Below, piece after piece: positions 1-7,185 of a stretch of DNA of 14,375 nt (position 1 is the stretch's first letter; each line of letters starts with the position of its first letter). The notes below the pieces were generated by a model. The model did not search any database. It had not been told where the DNA came from and saw only the letters and a program-made list of their open reading frames with translations. This stretch comes from Desulfobacterales bacterium (GTDB lineage Bacteria; Desulfobacterota; Dissulfuribacteria; Dissulfuribacterales; JAMONC01): the NCBI GenBank assembly GCA_027066725.1, contig JAMONC010000093.1, positions 1 to 14,375 on the forward strand, in the 5' to 3' direction. The position numbers and the translations under genes were made by a program.

Positions 1-37
1 AATAAGACAAGAAGTTATTTTAAATATTACTACACTA

Positions 38-1678
38 TTAGGTGATAACACTTGGTTTATCTCTACCTGTGATCTCTTTTATCTGAGCAATTTCTTTAGC
101 TGCATTTATTTGTTTTTCTAAGGCAATTTGTGTATCAAGTTCTAGAGCTTCAAGTTTTTTTTCATAGCGCTCTAAATATACTCTTAATGTAGCTCCCTTA
201 GTACCTGTGCCTGAGAGTCTAAATACAATTCTAGAGTCATCTTCAAAAAATATCCTGATTCCTTGTCCTGTTGTAACAAAATGATCTACAGGGTCTTCAT
301 AACTAAATTCATCAGCATGTTTTACCCTTAATCCTGAAAATTCTTTTCCTATAAGATTGGAAAGTTTTTCTTTTAAAGATTCTATTAATAGATTAGCCTT
401 ATCTTGATCAAGTTCTTCATAATCATGTCTGCTATAGTAGTTTCTTCCAAATTTGATCCAATGCTCTTTTACAATTTCTTTTACAGAAGATCTTTTTTCA
501 GCCAAGAGATTTAACCAAAACAAAACAGCCCAAAGTCCATCTTTTTCTCTTACATGATCTGAACCTGTGCCAAAACTTTCTTCACCACATATTGTGACAA
601 GTTCTGCATCAAGAAGAGAGCCAAAAAATTTCCAACCAGTTGGGGTTTCAAAACAATTTATACCCAGATCTTTTGCAACAAGATCAACAGCCCTGCTTGT
701 AGGCATAGAACGAGCTACACCTTTTAGTCCATTTTTATAGCGTGGGATTAAAGATGCATTAGCTGTTAAGATAGCAAGGGAATCACTTGGTGTTACAAAG
801 ACCTTTCTTCCAAGTATCATATTTCTATCGCCATCTCCGTCTGAAGCAGCACCAAAATCTGGAGCATTATCAGACATCATAAGATCAACTAAGGACTTTG
901 CATATGTTAGATTGGGATCAGGGTGCCCACCGTCAAAGTCTGGAAGAGGATTGTAATTTACTACACTATAAGTTGGGGCACCGATCATATCCACAAATAT
1001 CCTTCTTGCATAAGGTCCTGTGATAGCATGTAAGGCATCATAACACATGGTAAAACCTGATCTAAAAAGATCAGAAATCTTATTAAAGTCAAAGATCTCT
1101 TGCATAAGCTCTGCATAATCTTTAACAGGATCTATGATCTCTATTTCCATATTTCCTAGCTTGGTAGTACCTAATTTAGATAGATCAATATCTGGAGCAT
1201 CTACTATATAATAGCGATCTATTTCACAACTTCTTTTATATATTGCTTCTGTAATTTTTTCAGGGGCAGGTCCACCGTTTTCAATATTGTACTTTATGCC
1301 AAAGTCACCATCAGGTCCACCAGGGTTATGGCTTGCAGATAATATTATTCCACCATAAAGTCCATATTTTCTAATGATACAAGATGTCGCTGGAGTGGAT
1401 AAGAAGCCGTTTTGTCCTACCTTTACCTTAGCCACTCCGTTTGCACAAGCCATTTTTAAAATTGTCTGTATAGCAACATCATTATAATATCGGCCGTCTC
1501 CACCAAGTACTAATTGAGATCCCTTTATTTTAGGCAAGGTATCAAATATAGATTGAACAAAATTTTCAAGATAATGGGGTTTCTTAAAGACCTCCACCTT
1601 TTTTCTAAGTCCAGAGGTACCAGGACGTTGGTCTTTAAACGGGGTAGTTTTTATCTCTTTGATTTCAGTTGTATTCAT
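38..1678 (-). CDS. pgm: Alpha-D-glucose phosphate-specific phosphoglucomutase
   Basis: Interconverts glucose 1-phosphate and glucose 6-phosphate in the cytoplasm, feeding glycogen and nucleotide-sugar (envelope, LPS) synthesis. The 546-residue product has the full four-domain alpha-D-phosphohexomutase signature: RPGTSGLR near residues 18-25, the phosphoserine loop SASHNPGG with catalytic Ser116, the Mg-binding DGDGDR at 280-285, the sugar-specificity loop GEESFG at 365-370, and the phosphate-binding loop RLSGTGTKG at 487-495. The length and the GEESFG loop fit the PGM1-like glucose-specific class rather than phosphomannomutase or GlmM (about 450 residues). The start ATG follows directly on the stop codon of the upstream membrane-protein gene, and its AAGGAGG ribosome-binding site lies within that gene's last codons, so the two are very probably cotranscribed and translationally coupled. 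No truncation or missing catalytic residue is seen. Confidence 0.96.
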   Translation of the reverse strand: MNTTEIKEIKTTPFKDQRPGTSGLRKKVEVFKKPHYLENFVQSIFDTLPKIKGSQLVLGGDGRYYNDVAIQTILKMACANGVAKVKVGQNGFLSTPATSCIIRKYGLYGGIILSASHNPGGPDGDFGIKYNIENGGPAPEKITEAIYKRSCEIDRYYIVDAPDIDLSKLGTTKLGNMEIEIIDPVKDYAELMQEIFDFNKISDLFRSGFTMCYDALHAITGPYARRIFVDMIGAPTYSVVNYNPLPDFDGGHPDPNLTYAKSLVDLMMSDNAPDFGAASDGDGDRNMILGRKVFVTPSDSLAILTANASLIPRYKNGLKGVARSMPTSRAVDLVAKDLGINCFETPTGWKFFGSLLDAELVTICGEESFGTGSDHVREKDGLWAVLFWLNLLAEKRSSVKEIVKEHWIKFGRNYYSRHDYEELDQDKANLLIESLKEKLSNLIGKEFSGLRVKHADEFSYEDPVDHFVTTGQGIRIFFEDDSRIVFRLSGTGTKGATLRVYLERYEKKLEALELDTQIALEKQINAAKEIAQIKEITGRDKPSVIT

Positions 1679-3130
1679 CTAAGCCTCCTTATTAGAGCCA
1701 CTGTCTTTCTCTTTATTCCCAAAGTTTATTTGTTCACAAAGAGAATGAAAATTTTTTTCTTTAAACGATTCAACCACATGCTCTAAGGTTAGATTACTTA
1801 CTCCTTTTTTAGCAGATTCTATGGCAAGTTTTGATATATTACCTCCGGGAGTTTCAGGGCAGTATTCTCCTAAAAAAGCTCCAAGCATTTCCTCAACTTT
1901 AATATTTTTAGCTGGTGCTTTTGGTACAACCTCAACCTGATATCTATTATAGATACGTCTTAGATATTTTGCGGCAAGAAGTTCATCAACAGCTTTTTTT
2001 ATTATGGCATCAGGGCATCCCATACGTTTTGAAAGTACAGATATTTTGCTAGTCTTTCCTTTTTCAAAATCAAGATATATATATCCCATTACATCTAAGC
2101 ATAACGAGAATATGTGAGAAGGTTTCATAATAATTTGAGACGGTAAATGACGATGCCATGTCTGAATTGCAAAGGAGAGTTCTGCTCCTGTTAAAAATAT
2201 AAGCCAACCTGTATATATCCATAAGAGTACTAATGGAACTGTCGCAAAAGAGCCATATATTGCATTATACCTTGCGACACCGATTTGTAATTTTATATAT
2301 ATTGCCATTACTATTAACCAAGCAATTCCTCCAATTGTTCCACCTATACATGCTGGTAAAAAAGCAACTTTTGTATTAGGCAAAAATTTATATAAGAGTA
2401 TAAAGCCAATCACAACTACTAGGACTGGAAGAATTCTTAGTCCAAGTTTAACGACCTTTGCCATGGGTAAAAAGTACTGTAGTTTTTGCCAAATAGCTGG
2501 GCTTTCAACCGCAGCAATAGCAGCAAAGCCAATATTAGCAGCAAGAGGTAAAATAATTAGAATAGCAAAATAGTTCATAAGTCTTCTACCAATACTTCTT
2601 CCTTTATGAGCATGCCATATTGCATTCATAGCATCTTCAATATTGGCAATAGTAGAAAATATTACTCCTATTAAAGTAATTACTCCTATTGCTCCAAGAG
2701 CAGTAAAATTAGTCTGGTTTACATATTCAAAGATTTTGTCTACTATTTTTTTTAACTTTATAGTAACTTGTTCTTTGTTTTCTCCTTTTATGTTTTTCTT
2801 AGATAAGGCCTTTTGATATGTAGGGGCAAATTCATCTATCATTTTGTATGCAATAGTTTTTAGCTCCCCACTTGCACCTAGTCCTTTTAAAACTGCACTA
2901 CCTAAAGCAAGCGCTGGTACCATAGAAAATATAATAGTAAAAGTAAGTGCTCCTGCCCTTATTGTTATAAGGTTTCTTGAGAATTCTCTTGCAACTATAA
3001 AGAATATTCTTACAATAGCTCTTAAAATTATTTCCCAATAAGGATCGCCTGGTTTAGATTCTTGCCAACACCACTTTTTTAGATTAAAGGGTTCTTTGGT
3101 TTGTAGCTCATCCTCTTTGTATACAAACAT
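1679..3130 (-). CDS. YihY/BrkB-family inner-membrane protein with C-terminal winged-helix-like domain
   Basis: Integral membrane protein of the YihY/virulence factor BrkB family, once misnamed RNase BN; its biochemical role is not established. Roughly six hydrophobic segments can be read at residues about 56-80, 143-165, 185-207, 232-250, 258-280 and 295-318. The family hallmark YNAIYGSFATVPL followed by W-x-Y-x4-I and GAEL is at 289-318. After the membrane part comes a soluble tail of about 160 residues. Its first part (about 338-392) looks like a winged helix: a helix, LSKRMGCPDAIIKKAVDEL, then YLRR leading into a strand-like YNRYQVEV. E. coli YihY (about 290 residues) lacks such a domain. 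The start ATG has a strong AGGAGGT site only 2 nt upstream, which is short, but no other in-frame start is available. Lead gene of an operon with pgm. Confidence 0.88.
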   Translation of the reverse strand: MFVYKEDELQTKEPFNLKKWCWQESKPGDPYWEIILRAIVRIFFIVAREFSRNLITIRAGALTFTIIFSMVPALALGSAVLKGLGASGELKTIAYKMIDEFAPTYQKALSKKNIKGENKEQVTIKLKKIVDKIFEYVNQTNFTALGAIGVITLIGVIFSTIANIEDAMNAIWHAHKGRSIGRRLMNYFAILIILPLAANIGFAAIAAVESPAIWQKLQYFLPMAKVVKLGLRILPVLVVVIGFILLYKFLPNTKVAFLPACIGGTIGGIAWLIVMAIYIKLQIGVARYNAIYGSFATVPLVLLWIYTGWLIFLTGAELSFAIQTWHRHLPSQIIMKPSHIFSLCLDVMGYIYLDFEKGKTSKISVLSKRMGCPDAIIKKAVDELLAAKYLRRIYNRYQVEVVPKAPAKNIKVEEMLGAFLGEYCPETPGGNISKLAIESAKKGVSNLTLEHVVESFKEKNFHSLCEQINFGNKEKDSGSNKEA

Positions 3131-3164
3131 GACCTCCTCTCTTTTTAAATAATCAAATTTTTTA

Positions 3165-3192
3165 ATAATATAATTTTAATAAACATAGGCAA
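3165..3192 (-). promoter_or_regulatory. Candidate sigma-70 promoter for the brkB-pgm operon
   Basis: Reading the minus strand, TTGCCT (3192-3187), a 16-nt spacer, then TATTAT (3170-3165) match -35 and -10 elements, with a predicted start about 28 nt before the brkB ATG. The region is very AT-rich, so chance matches are likely. Confidence 0.4.
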
Positions 3193-3226
3193 AAACACCA
3201 GAAATTTATAGATTATTTACTAAGGT

Positions 3227-3256
3227 CTTGAAAATTAAATAAAAAACACCTACCTT
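3227..3256 (+). promoter_or_regulatory. Candidate heat-shock (sigma-32-like) promoter of hsp20-lon
   Basis: CTTGAAA at 3227-3233 is an exact match to the sigma-32 -35 consensus. The -10 side (CACCTACC, 3247-3254, 13-nt spacer) matches CCCCATnT only partly. Read as sigma-70, the same site gives TTGAAA, 17 nt, TACCTT (3251-3256). Its position 40-70 bases ahead of a small heat-shock gene supports a real promoter; which sigma factor uses it is open. Confidence 0.4.
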
Positions 3257-3297
3257 CCTAAACAACAATAGAGATAAAAAGGCATGGAGTATATATT

Positions 3298-3726
3298 ATG
3301 CCAATAATAAAAATTAAAGTAGGAAGAGGATTAAATGCAAGGGTATTACAAAGGTTGGTTGATGACTTTTTTAGTAATTCTTTACCAACTGTTGTACTTA
3401 GTAAAGGGTGGAGTCCAAAGGTAGATATATATGAGACACAAAAGTATATTATTATAGTTGCTGATCTAGCAGGTATTGATAAAGACTCCTTACTTGTGAC
3501 CATGGAAGGACAATATCTTTGCCTATCTGGCAAAAGAGTCCCCCCTAAAGAACAACCTAAGCGTTTTTATCAATTAGAGCTAGAATATGGACCTTTTGAA
3601 CGGGTATTAAAACTTCCTAAATCTTTAAATTTGGATTTGGTCGAAGCTCAATATGAACAAGGCATTTTGACAATAAAAATAGCTAAGAAAAAAGACGAAG
3701 AGCCTATAAAAATACCAGTTAAATAA
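3298..3726 (+). CDS. Small heat-shock protein, Hsp20 / alpha-crystallin family
   Basis: ATP-independent holdase chaperone that binds unfolding proteins as a cytoplasmic oligomer. The 142-residue protein has a short N-terminal arm, an alpha-crystallin domain at about residues 38-130 (opening with SPKVDIYET and closing with the diagnostic GILTIKIAKK), and a C-terminal I-P-V (139-141), the I/V-x-I/V motif that bridges dimers in sHSP oligomers. An unusual N-terminus, MPIIKIKVGRG, has a strand-like pattern. The start ATG has GGAG 8 nt upstream; the ATG at 3284 is out of frame. Lon begins 35 nt downstream, so the two form a holdase-plus-protease operon, a frequent arrangement in Desulfovibrio-like bacteria. 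Heat induction is suggested by the upstream CTTGAAA box. Confidence 0.93.
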   Translation: MPIIKIKVGRGLNARVLQRLVDDFFSNSLPTVVLSKGWSPKVDIYETQKYIIIVADLAGIDKDSLLVTMEGQYLCLSGKRVPPKEQPKRFYQLELEYGPFERVLKLPKSLNLDLVEAQYEQGILTIKIAKKKDEEPIKIPVK

Positions 3727-3761
3727 AAAACAATAATCCTCAAAAAAAGAGGTAATAGCCT

Positions 3762-6224
3762 ATGAGTGATGAAAAAAAGATAAAAGAGAAAATAGATTGG
3801 GTTGAAGAAAAACCCGAAAATAATAATCAAGATGTAAAAGATGTATTGATAACAACAAATAGTCAGGGATTAAATAGCAATAGTGGAAGTAAACAGAATA
3901 CAGTAAGGGAATTACCAGTTATCCCTACTCAAAATCTTGTCTTATTCCCTCACATGGTAGTTCCTTGGATTATAGAAGATGAGAAATTTGTGAAGTTAGT
4001 GGATGATACCCTTGCTACAGATAGAACCTTTGTAATGGTTGCTCAAAAACCTAAAAAAGAAGGAGAAGAGGAGGATAAAAAAGAGCCAGACCTGTATGAG
4101 ATTGGTACTGTAGCACTTATCTTACGCATGGCTAAAGATGGGGATAGTCAGGCAAAACTAATTATCCAAGGAGTAACAAGGGTAAGAATATTAGAGATTA
4201 CCTCTCATAAGCCATATTTAAAGGCAAAGGTTGAGCCTGTTCAAGACATTATAGAGACAGATTTAGAGACACAAGCCCTTACTACTAATGTTCGACAGGT
4301 GTTTTCTAGAGTTTTAGAGCTTGCACCACATATCCCCAATGAATTAGGTGGTGTAATAATGAGTGTTGAGGACCCAGGGGTTCTTGCAGATATAGTTATA
4401 AGCCATCTAAATATAAATGTAGCAGAGAAACAATCTGTTCTTGAGGCAATAAGAGTAAAAGAGAGACTCCAAAAGGCTCTTAAGATACTTACTCAACAAC
4501 TTGAGATATTAGAACTTGGGCATAAAATCCAATCTGAAGTTAGGCATCAGATGGATCGCTCTCAAAGAGAGATATATTTAAGAGAACAACTAAAGGCTAT
4601 TAGGAAAGAGTTAGGTGAAGGTGAAGATATAGCAAGTGAAATTGAAGAGCTTAAAAAAAGAGTAGATGAAAAAGGGCTTCCTGAATCTGCTAAACAAGAG
4701 GTTTTAAGAGAAATAGAGCGACTTTCAAGGATGCACCCTGCTTCTTCTGAATATACAGTTTCTAGAACATATATAGATTGGATACTTGATCTTCCCTGGA
4801 ATGAGATGGATGAAGAGCGCCTTGATATAAAAGAGGCAGAAAAGATACTAGATGAAGATCATTATGATCTTGAAAAGATAAAAAAACGTATTCTTGAATA
4901 CCTAGCAGTTAGAAAACTAAAACCCGATGCTAAAGGTCCTATACTTTGTTTTGCAGGTCCTCCAGGGACAGGAAAGACAAGCCTTGGTCGTTCCATTGCT
5001 CGTGCTATGGGAAGAAAATTTGTTAGAATATCACTAGGTGGTGTACGAGATGAAGCAGAAATTAGAGGACACAGAAGGACCTATGTAGGTGCAATGCCCG
5101 GTAGGATTATTCAGGGCTTAAAGAAAGCAGGTGTAAAAAATCCTATATTTATGTTAGATGAGATTGATAAACTTGGCACTGATTTTAGAGGAGATCCTGC
5201 CTCTGCTTTATTAGAGGTACTTGATCCTGAACAAAATTCTACATTTGTGGATCACTATCTTGGAGTGGAGTTTGATCTCTCACATGTAATTTTTATTGCA
5301 ACAGCAAATGTGTTGGATTCTATACCTCGGCCTCTTTTAGATAGAATGGAGGTTTTAGAGCTTTCTGGATATACCCTTGAAGAAAAACTTGAGATTGCAA
5401 AAAGGTATCTTATTCCTAGACAACTTGAAGCACATGGACTTAGCAAGAAACACCTAAGTTTTTCTCCAAAGGCTTTAGAACATATTATATCTGGTTATAC
5501 AAGAGAGGCAGGAGTAAGAGAACTTGAAAGAAAGATTGCTGCAGTTTGTCGTGCTGTTGCCCTTGATATTGCAACAGGAAAGTCTAAGAAAGTTACAGTA
5601 AAAGTGAAGGATCTACCTCAGTACTTAGGTCCTAAAAGGTATGAACATGAAGTTGCTGAAAGGACATCTATTCCAGGTGTTGCAACAGGTATGGCATGGA
5701 CCCCTACAGGTGGAGAAATACTTTTCATTGAAGCTACTAGTATGAAAGGGCAGGGCAAACTAATTCTTACAGGAAAACTTGGCGATGTAATGAAAGAATC
5801 TGCCCAAGCTGCACTTAGTTATCTACATGCAAATGCAAAGCGTTATAAGGTAGATGAAGATATATTTTCTAAACTAGATATACATATTCATGTTCCTTCT
5901 GGTGCAATACCTAAAGATGGTCCAAGTGCTGGAGTTGCTATATTTATTGCTTTACTTTCTCTTCTACGTGATAAACCTGTTAGGCCAGATGTTGCCATGA
6001 CAGGAGAGATTACTTTAAGAGGACTTGTATTACCTGTTGGAGGTATTAAGGAAAAGGTCCTTGCAGCTCATAGGGCAGGTATAAAAGAAATAATTTTACC
6101 TAAGAGAAACGAAGCAGATTTAAGTGAGATACCAGAATCAGTAAGAAATACACTAAAATTTCATTTAATAAATAACCTCTCTCAGGCAGCTAGTATATGT
6201 TTTTCTAAAAAAAGTAAGAGATGA
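3762..6224 (+). CDS. lon: ATP-dependent Lon protease
   Basis: Cytoplasmic homohexameric AAA+ serine protease that degrades misfolded and short-lived regulatory proteins. The 820-residue product has: a charged, Asn/Ser-rich extension (1-50); the LON substrate-recognition domain (about 51-250) with an acidic-basic insertion near 97-110; a coiled-coil stretch (about 250-320); the AAA+ module with Walker A GPPGTGKT (399-406), Walker B FMLDEID (463-469) and the DRME segment (527-530); and the protease domain with catalytic Ser722 in PKDGPSAG and partner Lys763 in GGIKEK. All key residues are present. E. coli Lon has 784 residues, so the excess is mostly the N-terminal extension. AAAGAGGT stands 8 nt before the ATG. 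It is cotranscribed with hsp20 and ends at a strong bidirectional terminator shared with pilA. Confidence 0.98.
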   Translation: MSDEKKIKEKIDWVEEKPENNNQDVKDVLITTNSQGLNSNSGSKQNTVRELPVIPTQNLVLFPHMVVPWIIEDEKFVKLVDDTLATDRTFVMVAQKPKKEGEEEDKKEPDLYEIGTVALILRMAKDGDSQAKLIIQGVTRVRILEITSHKPYLKAKVEPVQDIIETDLETQALTTNVRQVFSRVLELAPHIPNELGGVIMSVEDPGVLADIVISHLNINVAEKQSVLEAIRVKERLQKALKILTQQLEILELGHKIQSEVRHQMDRSQREIYLREQLKAIRKELGEGEDIASEIEELKKRVDEKGLPESAKQEVLREIERLSRMHPASSEYTVSRTYIDWILDLPWNEMDEERLDIKEAEKILDEDHYDLEKIKKRILEYLAVRKLKPDAKGPILCFAGPPGTGKTSLGRSIARAMGRKFVRISLGGVRDEAEIRGHRRTYVGAMPGRIIQGLKKAGVKNPIFMLDEIDKLGTDFRGDPASALLEVLDPEQNSTFVDHYLGVEFDLSHVIFIATANVLDSIPRPLLDRMEVLELSGYTLEEKLEIAKRYLIPRQLEAHGLSKKHLSFSPKALEHIISGYTREAGVRELERKIAAVCRAVALDIATGKSKKVTVKVKDLPQYLGPKRYEHEVAERTSIPGVATGMAWTPTGGEILFIEATSMKGQGKLILTGKLGDVMKESAQAALSYLHANAKRYKVDEDIFSKLDIHIHVPSGAIPKDGPSAGVAIFIALLSLLRDKPVRPDVAMTGEITLRGLVLPVGGIKEKVLAAHRAGIKEIILPKRNEADLSEIPESVRNTLKFHLINNLSQAASICFSKKSKR

Positions 6225-6245
6225 TTTTAATAAATAAAGATAAAT

Positions 6246-6274
6246 AAAAAGGCCGGAAACTTTCCGGCCTTTTT
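6246..6274. terminator. Bidirectional intrinsic terminator between lon and pilA
   Basis: A near-perfect hairpin: AAAAAGGCCGG pairs with CCGGCCTTTTT around an AAACTTT loop whose own ends can also pair. A-tracts and T-tracts flank the GC core symmetrically, so it can terminate transcription from lon (plus) and from pilA (minus), which converge here. It lies 22 bases past the lon stop and 21 bases past the pilA stop. Confidence 0.93.
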
Positions 6275-6294
6275 TATTAAGTTAAATTTATGTT

Positions 6295-6816
6295 TTATAA
6301 GGATTGCCAAGTACTATTACTACTAAATTGAGTTGAAGAGCTTATACCTAATGCTGAAGCACTAGCACCTAAAGCCTTTCCAGGATCACCACTTTTATAG
6401 AATACACCAGAGTCTTGACTATCGCCTGCATATACTTTGTCACCATTTTTATGCTTTGCTTCTGCAGCATAATTTGTAGAGCTACCTGCTGCACAAATAG
6501 ATACGTTTTTGCTTACACCAATTGTACTGTTGTTACTACCATCAGATAGTCTACCATTACTGATAGGACCAGTTAAAGTAGCATTTTGTGTAGATCCACT
6601 ATAGGTACTACCATAAGTTTGCCAATCAGCATAGAAAGCAGCTTCAGTTTGTTGTAGATTCCTTAAATCTGATAAAGCAGCGGAATTATATGCTCTTGTA
6701 CGATACTTAGCAAACTGTGGTATGGCAATAGCAGCTAAGATACCAATAATAGCGATAACAATTAGTAATTCGATTAATGTAAAACCAGAATCTTTTTTAC
6801 CCCTTTTTACTTTCAT
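6295..6816 (-). CDS. pilA: Major type IVa pilin (prepilin)
   Basis: Structural subunit of the type IV pilus, secreted through the inner membrane and processed by prepilin peptidase (PilD). The 173-residue precursor has an 11-residue basic leader ending in Gly11, cleaved before Phe12 (mature Phe1), then FTLIELLIVIAIIGILAAIA with Glu5, the standard N-methylated helix. The mature helix continues IPQFAKYRTRAYNSAALSDL, very like Geobacter sulfurreducens PilA. Unlike that 61-residue mature protein, this one has about 110 further residues rich in Ser, Gly, Asn and Ala, presumably a globular beta domain, with a single cysteine and so no C-terminal disulfide loop. AAAGGAGG stands 5 nt before the ATG. 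It stands alone, behind a -24/-12 promoter; the minor pilins lie 5.7 kb away on the other strand. Confidence 0.95.
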   Translation of the reverse strand: MKVKRGKKDSGFTLIELLIVIAIIGILAAIAIPQFAKYRTRAYNSAALSDLRNLQQTEAAFYADWQTYGSTYSGSTQNATLTGPISNGRLSDGSNNSTIGVSKNVSICAAGSSTNYAAEAKHKNGDKVYAGDSQDSGVFYKSGDPGKALGASASALGISSSTQFSSNSTWQSL

Positions 6817-6899
6817 AGTTCCCTCCTTTTTTAAAGGTTTATTATTTGCTTTTTTATATTATTTTGTTCTCGAGTTAGTTACAAAAATTTCTTTCTCTC

Positions 6900-6999
6900 A
6901 CCTCCTTTGCAATCTCTAATCGGATTTTTATATTTTTTCTTAAACAACTTTCGTCATTATTTGTTTATTACTTTATGCATTAGAGATGCCAAAGGAGGT
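6900..6999. repeat. 21-bp imperfect inverted repeat flanking the pilA start-of-transcription region
   Basis: Arms 6900-6920 and 6979-6999 are inverted copies matching at 19 of 21 positions; the common core is ATTAGAGAT followed by AAAGGAGGT. The 58-base interval holds the predicted pilA transcription start. The right arm contains most of the -24/-12 promoter, and the left arm carries the matching segment with the GG and GC dinucleotides lost. RNA started at the promoter would contain only the left arm; read-through RNA from upstream would contain both and could fold into a long stem. Confidence 0.75.
6976..6992 (-). promoter_or_regulatory. Sigma-54 (-24/-12) promoter of pilA
   Basis: Reading the minus strand, TTGGCATCTCTAATGCA matches the sigma-54 consensus (TGGCAC-N5-TTGCA) with GG and GC exactly 10 nt apart (GG at 6990-6989, GC at 6978-6977). 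The predicted start is near 6965, giving a leader of about 149 nt before the pilA ATG. pilA genes in Pseudomonas and Geobacter are known to use RpoN with the regulator PilR. Confidence 0.72.
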
Positions 7000-7055
7000 A
7001 TACATTAAAATATTGTATCATATAGGGATTATTATGGGATTTTATATATAAGTAG

Positions 7056-7068
7056 AAAGTTATTGATA
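7056..7068 (-). promoter_or_regulatory. Possible IHF binding site in the pilA control region
   Basis: On the minus strand TATCAATAACTTT fits WATCAAnnnnTTR at all positions but the last. It lies between the TGTCA boxes and the -24/-12 promoter, where IHF bending sites usually sit. In DNA this AT-rich a chance match is quite possible. Confidence 0.3.
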
Positions 7069-7076
7069 TATATTAG

Positions 7077-7127
7077 TGACAAAAAATGGTATGTATTGAC
7101 AATTTATAGCTATATTGACAAAAAATG
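7077..7127 (-). promoter_or_regulatory. Three TGTCA boxes, candidate activator (PilR-type) binding sites for pilA
   Basis: On the minus strand TGTCA occurs at 7120-7116, 7101-7097 and 7081-7077, spaced 19 and 20 bp, close to two helical turns. The outer two are extended identical 12-mers (CATTTTTTGTCA). They lie about 112-155 bp upstream of the predicted pilA start, the usual place for sigma-54 enhancer sites. PilR sites described upstream of Pseudomonas pilA also centre on TGTC. Confidence 0.55.
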
Positions 7128-7164
7128 ACTTTTCGAGCTTAGTTTTAAAAAAGTAAAGGGGATA

Positions 7165-7184
7165 TAGATTAATCTAAGGTTAGA
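7165..7184. repeat. Overlapping short palindromes after the REC-PAS-HisKA gene
   Basis: TAGATTAATCTA (7165-7176) is a perfect palindrome overlapping TCTAAGGTTAGA (7173-7184), a perfect inverted repeat with a GG centre. They sit directly beyond the stop codon of the upstream gene. The stems are too short and AT-rich for a convincing terminator; an operator is possible. Confidence 0.35.
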
Positions 7185-7185
7185 C

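Noticed and set aside
1..37. Start of another gene at the left edge
   Set aside because: Only 37 AT-rich bases are present beyond the pgm stop; nothing can be assigned.
3258..3533. A 91-codon minus-strand frame opposite hsp20
   Set aside because: The plus strand encodes a full alpha-crystallin domain with its own ribosome-binding site; the antisense frame is a by-product of the codon pattern.
6991..7048. Plus-strand AAAGGAGGT as the start of a small gene
   Set aside because: It is followed only by an ATT-initiated frame of about 15 codons with no ATG at proper distance; the word is explained by the inverted repeat.
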